NCBI GenBank assembly: GCA_009809945.1
Contig: WTPW01000418.1
Span: 366,898-430,897, forward strand
DNA length: 64,000 bases
Source: Gigaspora margarita
Taxonomy: Eukaryota > Glomeromycota > Glomeromycetes > Diversisporales > Gigasporaceae
Direction: 5' to 3'
Within the stretch, counting starts at the first letter, position 1, and every line of letters starts with the position of its first letter. The translations under genes were made by a program, and so were the position numbers. The notes below the pieces were generated by a model. It did no database searches. It was not told the origin of the DNA and saw nothing but the letters and a program-made list of their open reading frames with translations. Below, piece by piece: positions 11,490-23,067 of the stretch.

Positions 11490-12740
11490 AATAAAGCAAG
11501 TAAAATTTATTAATCTATAAATTTGTATTAAATTATGTCAAGTCTTGAGTTCTAATTTCAAGAACTGAATTCATATTAAATGCTTGAAGTAGCATTTTTA
11601 CGGGTACTTTGTATATCCTTAGTAGGAATGGTTGTTACATGGATATTTTGGCGGAATCTTCTTTTAATATTACTATTTTCGTGTAAATAAAGTTGAGCGA
11701 ATAAATTTCATGGTTCAACAACGCTTTAGTATATAAGAAACGTTACACTAGTTACCGAAAGCACGGATTAGGGATAGCGCATATCTGCGATAACATAATC
11801 TGCCATAAATCTGATTTTACCGCAGAAGCATATGTGATACATATTCGCATATCGGGACTAATTTCGCATTATTAATAGAGCATAATCTGCGCATAAAATG
11901 GCCGACATTAAAGATAATGTAATATCGGAACATTTCGGAATAATAGACAGTCAATAAAGGATTTACTAATCTCCGTTCTGTCATAACATTAGAAATTTAC
12001 ATTTTTTTGGTATAAAAGAGCGTGTCTCATGACTAAAATTTCGTTCTGCGCAGTTACTTAGAGCTCGGAAGGTAGTTGTCATAGTTAAATTTTGTGTTAG
12101 CTATGACATCTTGGCTTTTCGCCATTGTTGTAGATACAAAAGGACCTTGCAATTTTATTGGGTTCGGACCTATGCGCAGGGTCCGTTTTTGCTTGACATA
12201 ATGGATCCCGTCAATAAACACAAATCACGAACATGGTAGTCGGGATTTTCAGGAAGCATAGTAATTTACCTGGTAAGTTAATGATGAGTTCAGTAACTTA
12301 CGATAATATTTATAAATTACGGTAATTTTACAACCCTGGTGATCGCATATTTCGCATGTTTCTACTAATTCGTATAACATGTAGCATAATTCTAAAAAAT
12401 TCATCGCATAATCGAATTGTAAAGCAGGCAGAATTTGGAGTCTGTCGCAGCAGAAAATGAGGATCCCTAGCACTGATCATCACATCACGTGCAAACATGC
12501 AATTATGTCATTTGTTTACTAACACTAACAAAATTGGCCATCACCAACACTAACCCTAACTTAGGCCGAATTATTAATCATGTTAAGTGATATATCACTG
12601 GGTTCACTGTTCTTTGAAACTACCCAAGGGGGAGGAGATCTCGTCGAAACTTTTTTTACGTTACTTGCGTGTTATGTTAACTCGTGTAGCGATCTTGACC
12701 CGACAGTGATTTTTTATTGAACTCAAGTCGTATTTATAAC
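11490..12740. other. Intergenic region, more CpG-rich than neighbours
   Basis: Between the kelch gene and the Helitron relic, CpG-containing words (gcgcat, tcgcat, ctgcgat) are frequent at 11,760-11,960 and again at 12,050-12,480. A 74-codon minus frame at 12,249-12,473 contains a CxxC..HxxC-like stretch (CEICDHQGC), but I recognise no family and it may be chance. No promoter element could be identified with confidence for the kelch gene. Confidence 0.3.
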
Positions 12741-13084
12741 TAGCAATAAAACGGCGGCGTTTCATAGGCTGGAGCCTTACTTCTTAGGTTCTAAATTTGA
12801 AATAAAAATTTTTAGTACTGAGCACTAGAATATACGTTAAATTTAAATAGCATATTTTATAAATTTATATTAATGCGTGTATGAAAGACATAATCACTAA
12901 TTTAATAATTTACAAAGAAAGTAATCTCTGTCTTCGGCCAATCTTTGCTGTATAACGTGTATTTTTCTCCAATTTTGTAGTCTATTATAAAGAATGTACT
13001 ATTCAGAAGATGATTAGAAAGTGCATGGACTCTTGATATAGCTAAGAAAGTATATTTAATATCGCTTCAGAAACATTAGAATCA

Positions 13085-13640
13085 TTATGATTACAGATAC
13101 ATTGTTTTCATTTATTAAATCTTTATTATCTTTGGTGCATAATCGGCCAAGTATAGAACCATCTTCTGGAAGAGTATGCAATATATCATAATCAACTTCA
13201 ATATTGGAATAAAAAGGATTATTGTTTTTGATAATTTAACCAAATTATATCCGATCGTTTAACTTTAAACTCCTGAAATGAAGTAAAATCTTGTCTGTGC
13301 TTTCGGATGATCAAAGTTTCAATTGTGGAAGGATTTCGAGGTAATTTCGTGAAAAACTCTGAATGTCTTGAGCAAAATTAATTACATTTCCTCGGTATCC
13401 AAGTTGTCCACCTTGAAGCTAATAAACAGTTAACATTGGAACAATTTGTGCAATTAGTATTTCTTCAACTTGACTGAGTTGAGGAAGTTCAGTAGGAATT
13501 TCCCCTAAAAATAAAATATTTTAATTTGCAGTCTTTTCTATATACCAATCAGAATATTCCTTTTACGCATATCGTTTCAGCTGAAAACCTTTTTGGCATT
13601 AATTTTCTCTATTAATCTATTACATAATCCTGTTTTATGA
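13085..13640 (-). pseudogene. Helitron transposase N-terminal part (DUF6570-like)
   Basis: Minus-strand frames read KRFSAENDM, then GEIPTELPQLSQVEEILIAQ and IVPMLTVY, GGQLGYRGNVINFAQDIQSF, and then NNNPFYSNIEVDYDILHTLP followed by EDGSIL. This series matches the conserved region before the Rep/helicase part of Helitron proteins (DUF6570: GEIP..L..L.. EEMLIA, GGQ.GY.G.V.N..QD). ENDM and GEIP are separated by about 60 nt that begin with GT and end with TTTTAG, so an intron is likely. Breaks: a TAG after MLTVY, a TGA after LPQLKL, and a frameshift before NNNPFYSN. No Rep HUH motif or helicase part remains in the window. Confidence 0.7.
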
Positions 13641-13789
13641 CCGAACAATACCAGGAAAACGCTCCTTACGAATAGGGCAGAAATTGAATTTAGGTGCAGA
13701 AACTGCACTACTAAATGATTACGATCGTCATCAGAAAGGTGACATGCAGCAAGACAGTTTTACTTTCTAAAATCCATAGCGTTAGTAAA

Positions 13790-13915
13790 TATAATTACCG
13801 TATTACCGCGAAATAACGATCATGGGCGTTATTTTGAAAATCGCATCCCCTGAAAATAGCATAATGGGTTTCGAAATAATGCCCATGTGCGTCCCGAAAT
13901 AGCACCATATATAGA
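13790..13915. repeat. CpG-rich short repeat with CGAAATAA/TTATTTCG words
   Basis: The words CGCGAAATAACG, TTCGAAATAATGC and CGAAATAGC recur. Related words occur at 14,785-14,880 (AAAATAGCGCAC, TTATTTCG) and, with CpG lost, at 16,345-16,570 (GCATTATTTTTGAG, TTTGAAATAACACAC). Boundaries are unclear. Confidence 0.4.
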
Positions 13916-14165
13916 ATACTAAATAATCGAATAAAAGTGTTCAACGAATGCTTCATATTTATTCTTTTTAGCTTTAATTGCTTCAAGAATAACTTTTATT
14001 AAATGTTTAATTATCGCTGCCCTTATCCTAGCAGGATAATAAATTGTTACCGTAATACTGGAATATAATTTTTGAAAACGAATGTTTTATGCACATCCAT
14101 TTTAAAGTTAGAACTATAATGGCCTTAGAGTGCTGCGTAATGATGCCAAAGAACAAAGAAAAATA

Positions 14166-14635
14166 GGGTCATAACCCTGTAAGAAAATTGTACCAGATAG
14201 GCATGGAATCCACGTTAATGTGCTTGAGCTTGTGGCTCAGGTTGAGGACCTGATTTGTAAGCACTTTGGCTTGCTTTCCCGTGCATTTCAGACCGTAATT
14301 GGACTGGGTTTTGCAACTTTACTAATCTAAAATCCACAGATTTTGGCACGGATTTTAAGAACATTTTGGGCTGTTTGCACGTGCATTTTGAACTGTATTG
14401 GACCGAGTTTTGTGCCACTTTACGTAATACGTGCTATTACATGAAACAGTTCTATACATGTCATTTCAAATACATGTGATAATACGTGTCACTCCCAGTA
14501 TGAAAAACGTGCATATGCATGTCACTATGAGACGTGCCATTACATATATCGTGCATGAGTGTGCCACCGTGGATGTGCTATTCCAAACATTCCCAAGCCA
14601 ACACATGCCACACCCCGGTTCTTACTGGGTAAATC
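14166..14635. repeat. Palindromic repeat family P, copy 3
   Basis: The left end ACCCTGTAAGAAAATTGTACC is inverted at the right end (CACCCCGGTTCTTACTGGGT). The interior carries TTTGCACGTGCATTTTG and CGTGCCA-type words, as in copies 1 and 2. It lies within the Helitron relic. The reading frames at 14,215-14,676 are products of the repeat. Confidence 0.5.
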
Positions 14636-15123
14636 TACAGGCAATGCTTTATATATGTGCAGGTTTTAAAAAATAAATAATTAGTTTTTTACTATTGCTA
14701 CATAGAAGTTCAACAATAGATTAATTGTTCATATATATATATATATATTAAGGTTTAGATTTTTAGCACCAATACAGGATAAAAAATCGGGTTACCTCAA
14801 AATAGCGCACCTGCACGCACTCAAAATAGCGCGAAGTAATCGAAACACTGCACAGGTGTGTGTTATTTCGCAGTTAATACATTACATGTTTATAAATTGT
14901 GATTTCTTGAATATATATTAATATTATGTTTATTGTTTGAGTTTGTATTTTCTTTTCCACTATTATTTTGGCATTTGTGTTGATCTCATCTGTTTTTTGA
15001 ATCATTTTTTCAATAGCTCATTGTTCTTTAGGTGTCATAGAAACTAATATTTTCTTTTGAGCATCATTTCTTGCAGCTTTTCATTCAGGTGAATAAATTC
15101 TTTTATTTTTTTGCATTTATGTA

Positions 15124-15546
15124 TGGTGCAAGAAGCCTATACTTAATGGTTACATGGAGTATTTTAATAGTGTTTCAATTGTTTAAACATCTATAACTTT
15201 TTATCTAAGAGATTTTAAAAAAATCTGACTAGTAACTTTGTAGCTACATTTGCTTTACATATGTGCCGAATATCTTTTCAAAATCTTATCATTGTAAAGA
15301 GTTGATGCATTTTGAAATTTAAATTTGATATGTAAATTTATAAATTTATATATAAAATTCAATTTTTAAAATGCATCAGCTCTTTACAATGATAAGATTT
15401 TAAAAAGATATTTGGCACACATGTGGAACTAATATAGCTCTACAAAGTTACTGGTCAGATTTTTTTAAAACCTCTTAGATAAAAAGTTATGGTTGCTTAA
15501 ACAATAGAAACATTATTAAAATTTTGAGTATAGCCTTCTTGCACTA
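15124..15546. mobile_element. MITE family C copy A (TA target)
   Basis: Ends are TGGTGCAAGAAGCCTATACT and, inverted from the right, TAGTGCAAGAAGGCTATACT; TA flanks both sides (15,122-15,123 and 15,547-15,548). The 423 bp body is itself a palindrome: GTAACTTTGTAG..., GATGCATTTT and their inverses. Copies B and C are at 31,343-31,741 and 54,348-54,723. Confidence 0.85.
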
Positions 15547-15817
15547 TAGAAGTCTTCAAATTATTAATTTTGCATTTTATGTGAAAGACTTAAATTACTA
15601 ATTACATAGCTTACTTCTAATTTTATTAGTCAGCATATCAGATATATGTAGTTTATTTATCACTAATGTTAATAATTAGACTTCTGATTAATTAATTCTT
15701 CAGGGGTTTACAAAGTCAGTATTATCATCATTACAAGGGTAGAGCTGGATACTGCCTAAATCTAGTACACTATAGATAGGTCTTTTACTCTGCTTTCCTC
15801 TACTCCAGCCCAATTAA

Positions 15818-16331
15818 GGGTAGGGGGTACAAATTTCAAATTATATATGAAATTCATGGTATTGATTTATTTTTTTTAAAATTTTGTAAAACTTTTTAAG
15901 CAAATCGTTTTTGAATATTAAATAAAAGTATGAGTAGGTTTTCCTGATTCTATAAATAGCAAATTTGTTAAAATTGGTTGAATATTCATCAAGTTATGTC
16001 GATTTAAATTTTAGTTGTCAAAAGTTGTTTACAAAATCATATGATGATCATTTGATATCGACCAATCAAAATTAATTATTTTGTGTAACTAGAAGAAATT
16101 TGAGCCCACTGAGGGAGCTTTATGATATATAGAAGTATAATTTTTTTAAATATATACTTTATTAAAATTTTACTATTATATAAAGTACATTTTGTTCTAT
16201 ATATTATAAAATTTTAGTCAAATTTGATTACAACTATGAAAAGTTTTATTAGTAGCACATTTTTAATTTCTGTATAAATCTCATTGTACCACTGAAATCA
16301 TATGATAAATGATCTATGTACTCCCCTACCC
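15818..16331. mobile_element. TTAA-flanked element (piggyBac-like target)
   Basis: Inverted ends GGGTAGGGGGTACA and, from the right, GGGTAGGGGAGTACA are flanked by TTAA (15,814-15,817 and 16,332-16,335). The paralogous sequence in copy 1 (about 297-306) has a single TTAA and no insert, so this is a filled/empty site pair. At 514 bp it is non-coding. Confidence 0.8.
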
Positions 16332-16702
16332 TTAATAATTACTGTATTTTTATGTAATAATGCATATGTATGCATTATTTTTGAGCACCTGTGCATTATT
16401 TTTAAACACACATGTTCAATATTTTAGATTAATATTGCCAATATTTAATAGGCATGTGCACTATACTTAACAAACTCTTAGGGTACATTATTTCAGGATG
16501 TGCATAGGCATTATTTTGAGTCAAATAGGTAATTTTTAAAAAGTAGCAATTTTGAAATAACACACATGTATATTATTATGTGCAAATAAAGTAATAATAA
16601 AATAGTACTATTTTATAGTACTGGAGCCTTAAGTATTGGTTCTAATTTTTTTTGAAGAAATCTACCTATAAAGTTAGTTTTACACCTTATCTAATACTAA
16701 TA

Positions 16703-16885
16703 CTGTCTTCCTTCTATAATTACCTCCTATATAATCACATTATAGTAAAACCTTTTTATAATCACACCAAAGTCTGCAACCACTTTACTAATAAACTTAT
16801 AAAAAAACCTCTTTATAAGCACATCATAATAAAATCTTCATATAATTACACAATTTGAATGTATGATTATAGAGAAGGATGATAG
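16703..16885. mobile_element. 183 bp MITE (TA target)
   Basis: Ends CTGTCTTCCTTCTATAATTA and, inverted, CTATCATCCTTCTCTATAAT are flanked by TA. The interior repeats TATAATCACA-like words. Copy 1 of the host repeat lacks it. The 68-codon frame over it is not a gene. Confidence 0.7.
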
Positions 16886-17480
16886 TATATAATATAATAA
16901 AAATCCATTTATTAATATAACCAATATATTTTATAAATTTATATTAATATGCAATAAACAAATATAAATAATATATAAAGTTACAATGAAAGACATAAAA
17001 TAGTTAATTTATAACATTATAAAGTAACCTCTATTCCAATTTTTGTAACTTACTATAAGAAAAGTACTTTTGAAATGAAGATTAGCAAGAGCATAGACTC
17101 TTAATATAACAACAAATGTAAAACCTATGGTATATTTCTTGTCACTGATATCTATTACAGTTTTTGATAATATTATACCTTGTGATTTATAATTATTATT
17201 GTAAAAAAGCTAGCATGTAAGTAGTAGAGACAAAATATTTTGATTTTTAAAAGAATTAAAATAAAATAAATTCATATAATAGTTAAACATACTTATAGCT
17301 ATTTGTCTGTTTGTCATTTTGGCCTGCATTTAATTTTACTAACAGAATTTTGCCATTGGCACTAATTTTAACTTTTTGTTAATTTATTGCATATTTTGAT
17401 AACTGTTCTTTAGGTATCTTCAAAGCTAATATTCTAGTACCATTTCTTTTTGTGGTCTATAAATTTTTTGTTGCTTTGTA

Positions 17481-18938
17481 TTTTATCATAAATTTCAATA
17501 AAAAAATATCAATGAGTTGAACTATTAATCAGTTTATTAGTTAGTTTTGCTTTATTTAATAATTAAATTTTTGATTAAAAGCTTTAAAGGGATTATAAGA
17601 ATTTATTATAATTACAGAAGCAGTAGGTTTTTTACTTTTTTCTCAGCTCCAGCCCAAAATTTAAGGATTGCTCTAAAAAAATTGTAAAATGCATAAAAAT
17701 TGGTTTAGCAATTGTATAATAGTAAATGTAGATTACTATTTTTATTTTTAATCAGTTATAATAGCAAAAGTTCATTTATATTTAGGTTGTTTAGAAATTA
17801 TGATTTATATATTTTTATAAGATTTATTAACCATTTTTTTTAGGAATTTATTTTCAAAATTTTGGCTTAAAATCAAGAATATTTTCTGTAATTGAATTTG
17901 AGACAAATGGCTCTTAATATAGTTATTAAAATATTTTTTGTATTATATATTATTTTATATTTACTTAGTTATATAATGTTGTAGGTAGGTTCCTACAAAC
18001 TCAGATCAAATCAAATTTTAGACCAGACCAGATTTGGGTTTGATTTGATTTCAAATCAAATCTGATCTCAAACTAGTATTAAAAAAAATATTTGAGTTTG
18101 ATTTGAAGCAAACTTTTAAATTAAATATGAGTTAGATTTGGGTTTAAGTTTGAAGTTTGCAAACTAGTTTGAGTTTGAATAATATAAATATATTTTTATA
18201 TTTTAAACAAGTTTACGTACAAAGTTAGAATTATTTAGTAAAATATGGATTATAATTTTGGCTTTAAATAAACTAGTTTAAATATAAGTAAATATCAAAA
18301 TAATGTATTTTGAGTACTGAGCAAGTTTATTTATTGCTAAAAGTTATAGTTCATTAACAAAATTTTGCATGATGCCAAATTTTTTATATTTTATTAATAA
18401 AAATATAGAAAATTCTGTATTATAAAAAAAATTACTAATGAATTATAAATTTAAGCTCTAATTAAACTTGTATAACACCAAATAACACATTATTTTAGTA
18501 TAAATTCTTTTAATTTTCTTAATTTCAAATAAAGATAAACAAAATTACATTTTGATAAAAATTTACTAATTTTACTTATATTGATCTAAAAAATCAAGAA
18601 AATTAAAAAATATATGCTGAAATAATATATTTTTTAAAGCATAGTGGATATTTGTTTTAATTGGTCAAAAAAAATGTAAACAAGTAAACAATATGTATAT
18701 GTATTTGGATAGTATTGATCACACCATTTTAGTCCAGGATATTTTCTAATTTGATTTGATGTACAGAAATATTCTAGAATTTAGAAAATCATTGAAAGTC
18801 TGCAAAATAAATCTGATTGGCTATTTAATTTATCTTTTTTTAATCTAAAAATTATTAAAGCCAACAAATATTAATTAAAGTTAGCATTTAAAAACATAAA
18901 GATTTAGAATCCACTAAAGTAACAATTGAATTCACTTT
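17481..18938. other. AT-rich stretch, no gene seen
   Basis: At 18,000-18,180 there is a run of TTTGAGTTTGA/CAAATCAAATC words resembling a decayed hAT-type MITE of the hM1 kind, without clear ends. The stretch 18,655-18,700 (attggtcaaaaaaaatgtaa acaagtaaac) resembles 49,973-50,010. Nothing else is supported. Confidence 0.3.
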
Positions 18939-20633
18939 AGTAATACAGGTCGACCCTAGCCCAACAACCAGGTTGATGGGTGAGTTGACTCTTAGCCTGC
19001 ACCTTTTTGGGCCAGGCTAGTTGGTAAGAGAAATGTTAAAATTAATTCTTTTCTAAAGCATATTTTAGTCTAGGAATTAAATAAAAATTAGCTAGTTATT
19101 TATAACAATGTAAAGGAATTGACTTATTTAGATGATAAACCAGCAAATAGCAAATAGATAATCTAAGTATTAGAATGTTCAAAGGCATAGTGTAATGGAT
19201 TAAAATAGTGATAGTGTAAATTTTCTATTTATATATATATATATATTATTTTATTTCATTATATTTTATTTGTCATGATTTTATTTACATATTAAGTATT
19301 TGATAGTATTCATAAATAAGTAAGATATTAATTCTTATGATAAAAACCATTAGTTATATAAATAAGAAAATCGCATATGGTAAGGAAAAGTGCAGTATAT
19401 TTAATTTTGCATCAATACTGAATCTATAGCATTAGCCCTATATCTATAGCACTAATGCTAATTTATCAGTGTAAATACTAAATTATTAGCATAGATACCA
19501 AAATAATAGCGTAAACGCTATAGCATTACCAGTGTATAAAATAGCATGATAAAAATCTGGATCTACCATTTTTTATATTGCATATACTGGTATTTTAAAA
19601 TTGGGCCGGTGCAACAAACAGTGCATGATCCGGAATTTTTTGAAGTAACCGGTGCATATTGACAAGATAGATTCTCACATACTGCTAACTAAGTTGGCTA
19701 TGCAAATTAACTACAAATACTTATTTATATAAAAAATTTTTTACAGGTTTTTTTTTTTTGAACTGGTATTTTTTTTATATAACAGGTGCATGTACTGGTA
19801 AATTAAAATTTCTATTTTAAACACTAAGCATTACAAAAATAATAAAGCTACATATAAGTTCTTGATCCAATTTGATAAGTTCAGCGTTTAATTTAAAAAT
19901 GCAAGCAAATAATAAAAGTAAAACTCTTATCTTTTGAATTTGACTTTAACCTTAATAAACCTTGCGAGACTCAATTCAACAGACTGAATTGACTTGTAAC
20001 TTCATATTGGCTTATTATAACTCAAATTCTGTGTGATGAGTTTTGTTAATTCTTTTGAATTGTTCATATAAATCTGGTTATCAAATGAACTTTGTATAGT
20101 TTTCAAATTGAAATTACCCTGATTCCATCTAATCATCAACAAATTTTATAATACTTTTAATTATATATTTATCACCCACATTGATATCAATCATTATCAG
20201 TATTACTCTATTATCCCATATTACCTTTATAACCTATTATTGTTTTGTTCATTAACCCTTTATCATTATAACCTTACTCTCTTACTATTGCCTTATTTAC
20301 TTCTCACTGTAATTAGTCGGAGTTTAAATTGGCACTATTGTCTATATTGTTTTACTGCTCTTCCAATTCAACCATTACAATAGACAATCACCAACATAAA
20401 ATATTAACATGCTGGAATTTTTCTCAAGGACAAAAAGAATAAAAATTAATAATTTAATATTACTAAAATTTGACAAAAAATTACCTGATAGCCTTTTACA
20501 CATTTAATATAGATAAATGTTGACTGATTCTGATAAAAAAAATCATACTAGCAAAATGTTAGCTCAGTCAACTGGCCTGAGCTTTTTTGGATTTAGCCTT
20601 GGTCTATGATTTTTCATTGACCCGTATTACTAA
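18939..20633. mobile_element. Possible 1.7 kb TIR element
   Basis: The left end TTAGTAATACAGGTCGACCC is matched, inverted, by TTGACCCGTATTACTAA at the right end, and both continue into related words (AGTTGACTC / GTCAACTGG). No target duplication is apparent. The interior includes the repeat related to 5,080-5,600 and no coding frame. Confidence 0.35.
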
Positions 20634-21490
20634 TCCACCTACTCACTTGAGTTATACTTGTTCAAAAAAGAGGTAGGTGGCTAAAGATTCAATGTCAAGT
20701 AAGGTTTAAAAATTAGTTGTTAAGTATATTGCTTCATATCTATGGGTTTTGTGCATCAAGTTTCTAAAATCTCTACTAGCATAAAATTTTAACAGTTTAC
20801 AAAAGTTTAACAAATATATAAATATATTTTTTATTTTTTTACTTTTGAGATATTTTATTTTTATACTAGTAAGTTTTATATACTAAAGTTTAAGTATTTT
20901 TACTTGCATAAAAAGTGTGTGAATTATGAAAACTTAATATATACTTTTTTTTTATATACATTTTTTCAAATTTAGTAGAATATTCTGAGATTAGAATAGG
21001 TTGCTCCAGAGGTTTTGATAGGTCAAAGCTTAAGGTTTTAGAATTATCATATCAGTTATATCTACTGGGTAAAGGTTATTCGAATAGTATGCCATTTGAT
21101 AAAGTTAATATTATTAATGAATATAGTCTAAATTTGATCCTAGAACTCCTAAATTTAGATAAATTCTAATATAAAGAATAACAGAATTGTATAAATATCA
21201 ATGATTAGAAATTAAATAAATATTAATGATTAAAGATTAATTAATAAATAAACTATATAAATAGCCTGAATAATGCTCATACATAAACTCAAAACAAGAT
21301 TTACATTACCAAACTTTAAAATAAGTATTGCTATAAAAAATATAAATCTTTTCAAAATCATAAATTTTAATAATATAATGGAATTATATTACAAAAATAT
21401 AAATAAATATATATTCATAAACTATAAATTTGATTTTTAATATATTATATATATTATTAAAATTTAACTTTATATTAGGTAATTATATAT
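20634..21490. other. AT-rich stretch, nothing identified
   Basis: No open frame of note, no clear repeat boundaries. Confidence 0.3.
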
Positions 21491-21499
21491 AATAAATAA

Positions 21500-21765
21500 C
21501 TAACATTCACTCTAACAAATATTTTTACACCTTACTCTAATATATGATTCTATATTAACTCTTACTCTAATATAGGTTTCATATTAACCCTTATCCTAAT
21601 ACACATTTTCGCCTTAATTCTTACTTTAATAATATACGTTTTTATTCTGACTCTTATCCAAACATACATTTCTGCCTTAAACCTTACTCTAACATACATT
21701 TTTGTTCTAACCCTTCCCTAATATATATTTCAACCTTAACCCTTATATAACTTTTATCCTAACAT
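21500..21765. repeat. Minisatellite, unit about 32 bp with TAACCCTTA words
   Basis: About eight imperfect units alternate CCTTACTCTAA or CCTTATCCTAA with TATACATTTTTG-like spacers. The CCCTTA/CCCTAA words resemble telomere repeats, but the array is too irregular to be telomeric. Confidence 0.6.
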
Positions 21766-21840
21766 ATATATTCAGGCTTCATTCTTACCAGATTATATAT
21801 TGTATATTCAGCTTGTAAGTACAATAAATATAAATATATA

Positions 21841-22180
21841 TGGGGTGTCCCCAATTAAAACAGCCCATATTTACAATTTTTGAAAAATGAGTTTTTATTA
21901 GATTCATATAAATTTGGACATGGTTGACATTTTTCAATTATAAATAAAAGTCGATATGCATAATAAAAAATCAAAATAATGTAAAAGGAAAATTACATGA
22001 GGCTGCATAGAGCCCGTACATCACAAGATTGCCTGATAGTTACATGTTGCCTTTAACCAATCAAAATCGTGAAATTTGATTAATTCTGGATCAGTCTGAA
22101 AATCAAAACAATTGATTAAACTCAATTATCTCAAAATAAGATATATGTAAATATGGGCTGTTTTAATTGGGGACACCCCA
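21841..22180. mobile_element. 340 bp MITE with perfect ~36 bp TIRs (TA target)
   Basis: Both ends begin TGGGGTGTCCCCAATTAAAA and stay identical when inverted for about 36 bp. TA flanks both sides. The GGGTGTCCCC type of end and the TA target fit Tc1/mariner-derived MITEs. Perfect ends suggest a recent insertion. Confidence 0.85.
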
Positions 22181-22395
22181 TATTGCCATTGCACCTGTAA
22201 GTATAAATATTTTGTAAAGTTAGAATCAGTGAATAAGTTCACAAACCAAGAAGATGAATACTTATTTGTTATTGCATAAAGCCCTTTACCTAATGTTCTT
22301 CAAATCTTTTTATTCATATTAATTATTACTCTAGTTCATGTATATAAAGATTATTAATTAATATAATCAATTCGGGTTTGCAATTAAGAACATAC

Positions 22396-22841
22396 TATTA
22401 TAGAATAAGTTTTACACATTTTATTAGTTTTGTAAGTTTTATGAGTTTTATGAGTTTTATGAGTTTTGTGAGTTTTATGAGTTTTATGAGTTTTATTAGT
22501 TTTACAAGTTTTATGAGTTTTATTAGTTTTATTAGTTTTCTAAAAGATATATAAACTCTAACAATTTGACTCTCTTGCAAAAAAGACTCAGATTTCCTCT
22601 TCTTCTTCTTCTAATATTTACAAATAAATATCCTTTCTACATTATATCATATTATTATTAATAAAATATATCTTATTCCAATAAATATTATCTTGCTCTT
22701 TGATAAATATATACTGAACCACTCTAGTGAAGTAATATTCCACTTGCACACCACTTCATATCTTCTCTGACCCTTATAAGATCCCTGTCACTATGTATTG
22801 TGTTGCAAGTACTATATAGAAGGCTATAGTCACTTGTAACA
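22396..22841 (+). repeat. 5' LTR of Gypsy element
   Basis: This 446 bp repeat matches the interrupted 3' LTR: the first 100 bp match 33,749-33,848, the middle matches 44,239-44,380, and the end matches 45,035-45,228. It starts with an 11-bp TTTTATGAGTT-type minisatellite (22,400-22,540) and ends in CTTGTAACA. The LTR start is TA rather than TG here; the 3' copy has TG. Confidence 0.85.
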
Positions 22842-22844
22842 TTT

Positions 22845-22858
22845 TGGTGCCTTCTAGC
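22845..22858 (+). promoter_or_regulatory. Putative primer-binding site
   Basis: TGGTGCCTTCTAGC begins three bases after the LTR end and complements a tRNA 3' end finishing GGCACCA. Which tRNA primes is not known from the window. Confidence 0.55.
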
Positions 22859-23067
22859 AGAATTCATTAAAAATAGCCAGAATTTTTAGAACCTCTTCTC
22901 TTTTCTCTGCAAGGATATTTCTCTTTTGTCTCTTCTTCTCTTATTAAGTAATTGTTTTTGGTTTACCTGTCAAATTGAAAGAGATTCATTCAGAAGGGTA
23001 TACTTGAAGCCTCTGCTTTTGTAGCACCAGTATTTTCCTGTTAAATTGAAAAAGATTCATTCAGAAG

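Larger units (their letters stand above)
12741..15120 (-). mobile_element. Helitron relic (copy 3), interrupted
   Basis: This minus-strand relic runs from a basic N-terminal reading frame at about 15,120-14,930 (contains TPKEQ) down to the DUF6570-like region and a 3' part shared with copies 1 and 2. Blocks at 13,760-14,880 are later insertions or unrelated, including palindromic repeat copy 3. Compared with the other copies it keeps CpG sites, for example CGGCGGCG at 12,752-12,759. Confidence 0.55.
15600..17480 (-). repeat. Decayed Helitron-derived repeat, copy 2
   Basis: It matches copy 1 from gattagacttctgattaatt (15,678) through the block near 16,597-16,640 to the lysine-rich N-terminal relic near 17,330-17,480. 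It is interrupted by a TTAA-flanked element (15,818-16,331) and a small MITE (16,703-16,885). Copy 1 is continuous at the first site. No reading frame survives. Confidence 0.5.

Noticed and set aside
16652..16858. 68-codon frame
   Set aside because: It is made of a TIR element with TATAATCACA repeats; the paralogous copy lacks the sequence.
22398..22580. Lys/Leu/Ile repeat protein (also near 33,677-33,889 and 44,133-44,315)
   Set aside because: These are translations of the 11-bp minisatellite in the Gypsy LTR.
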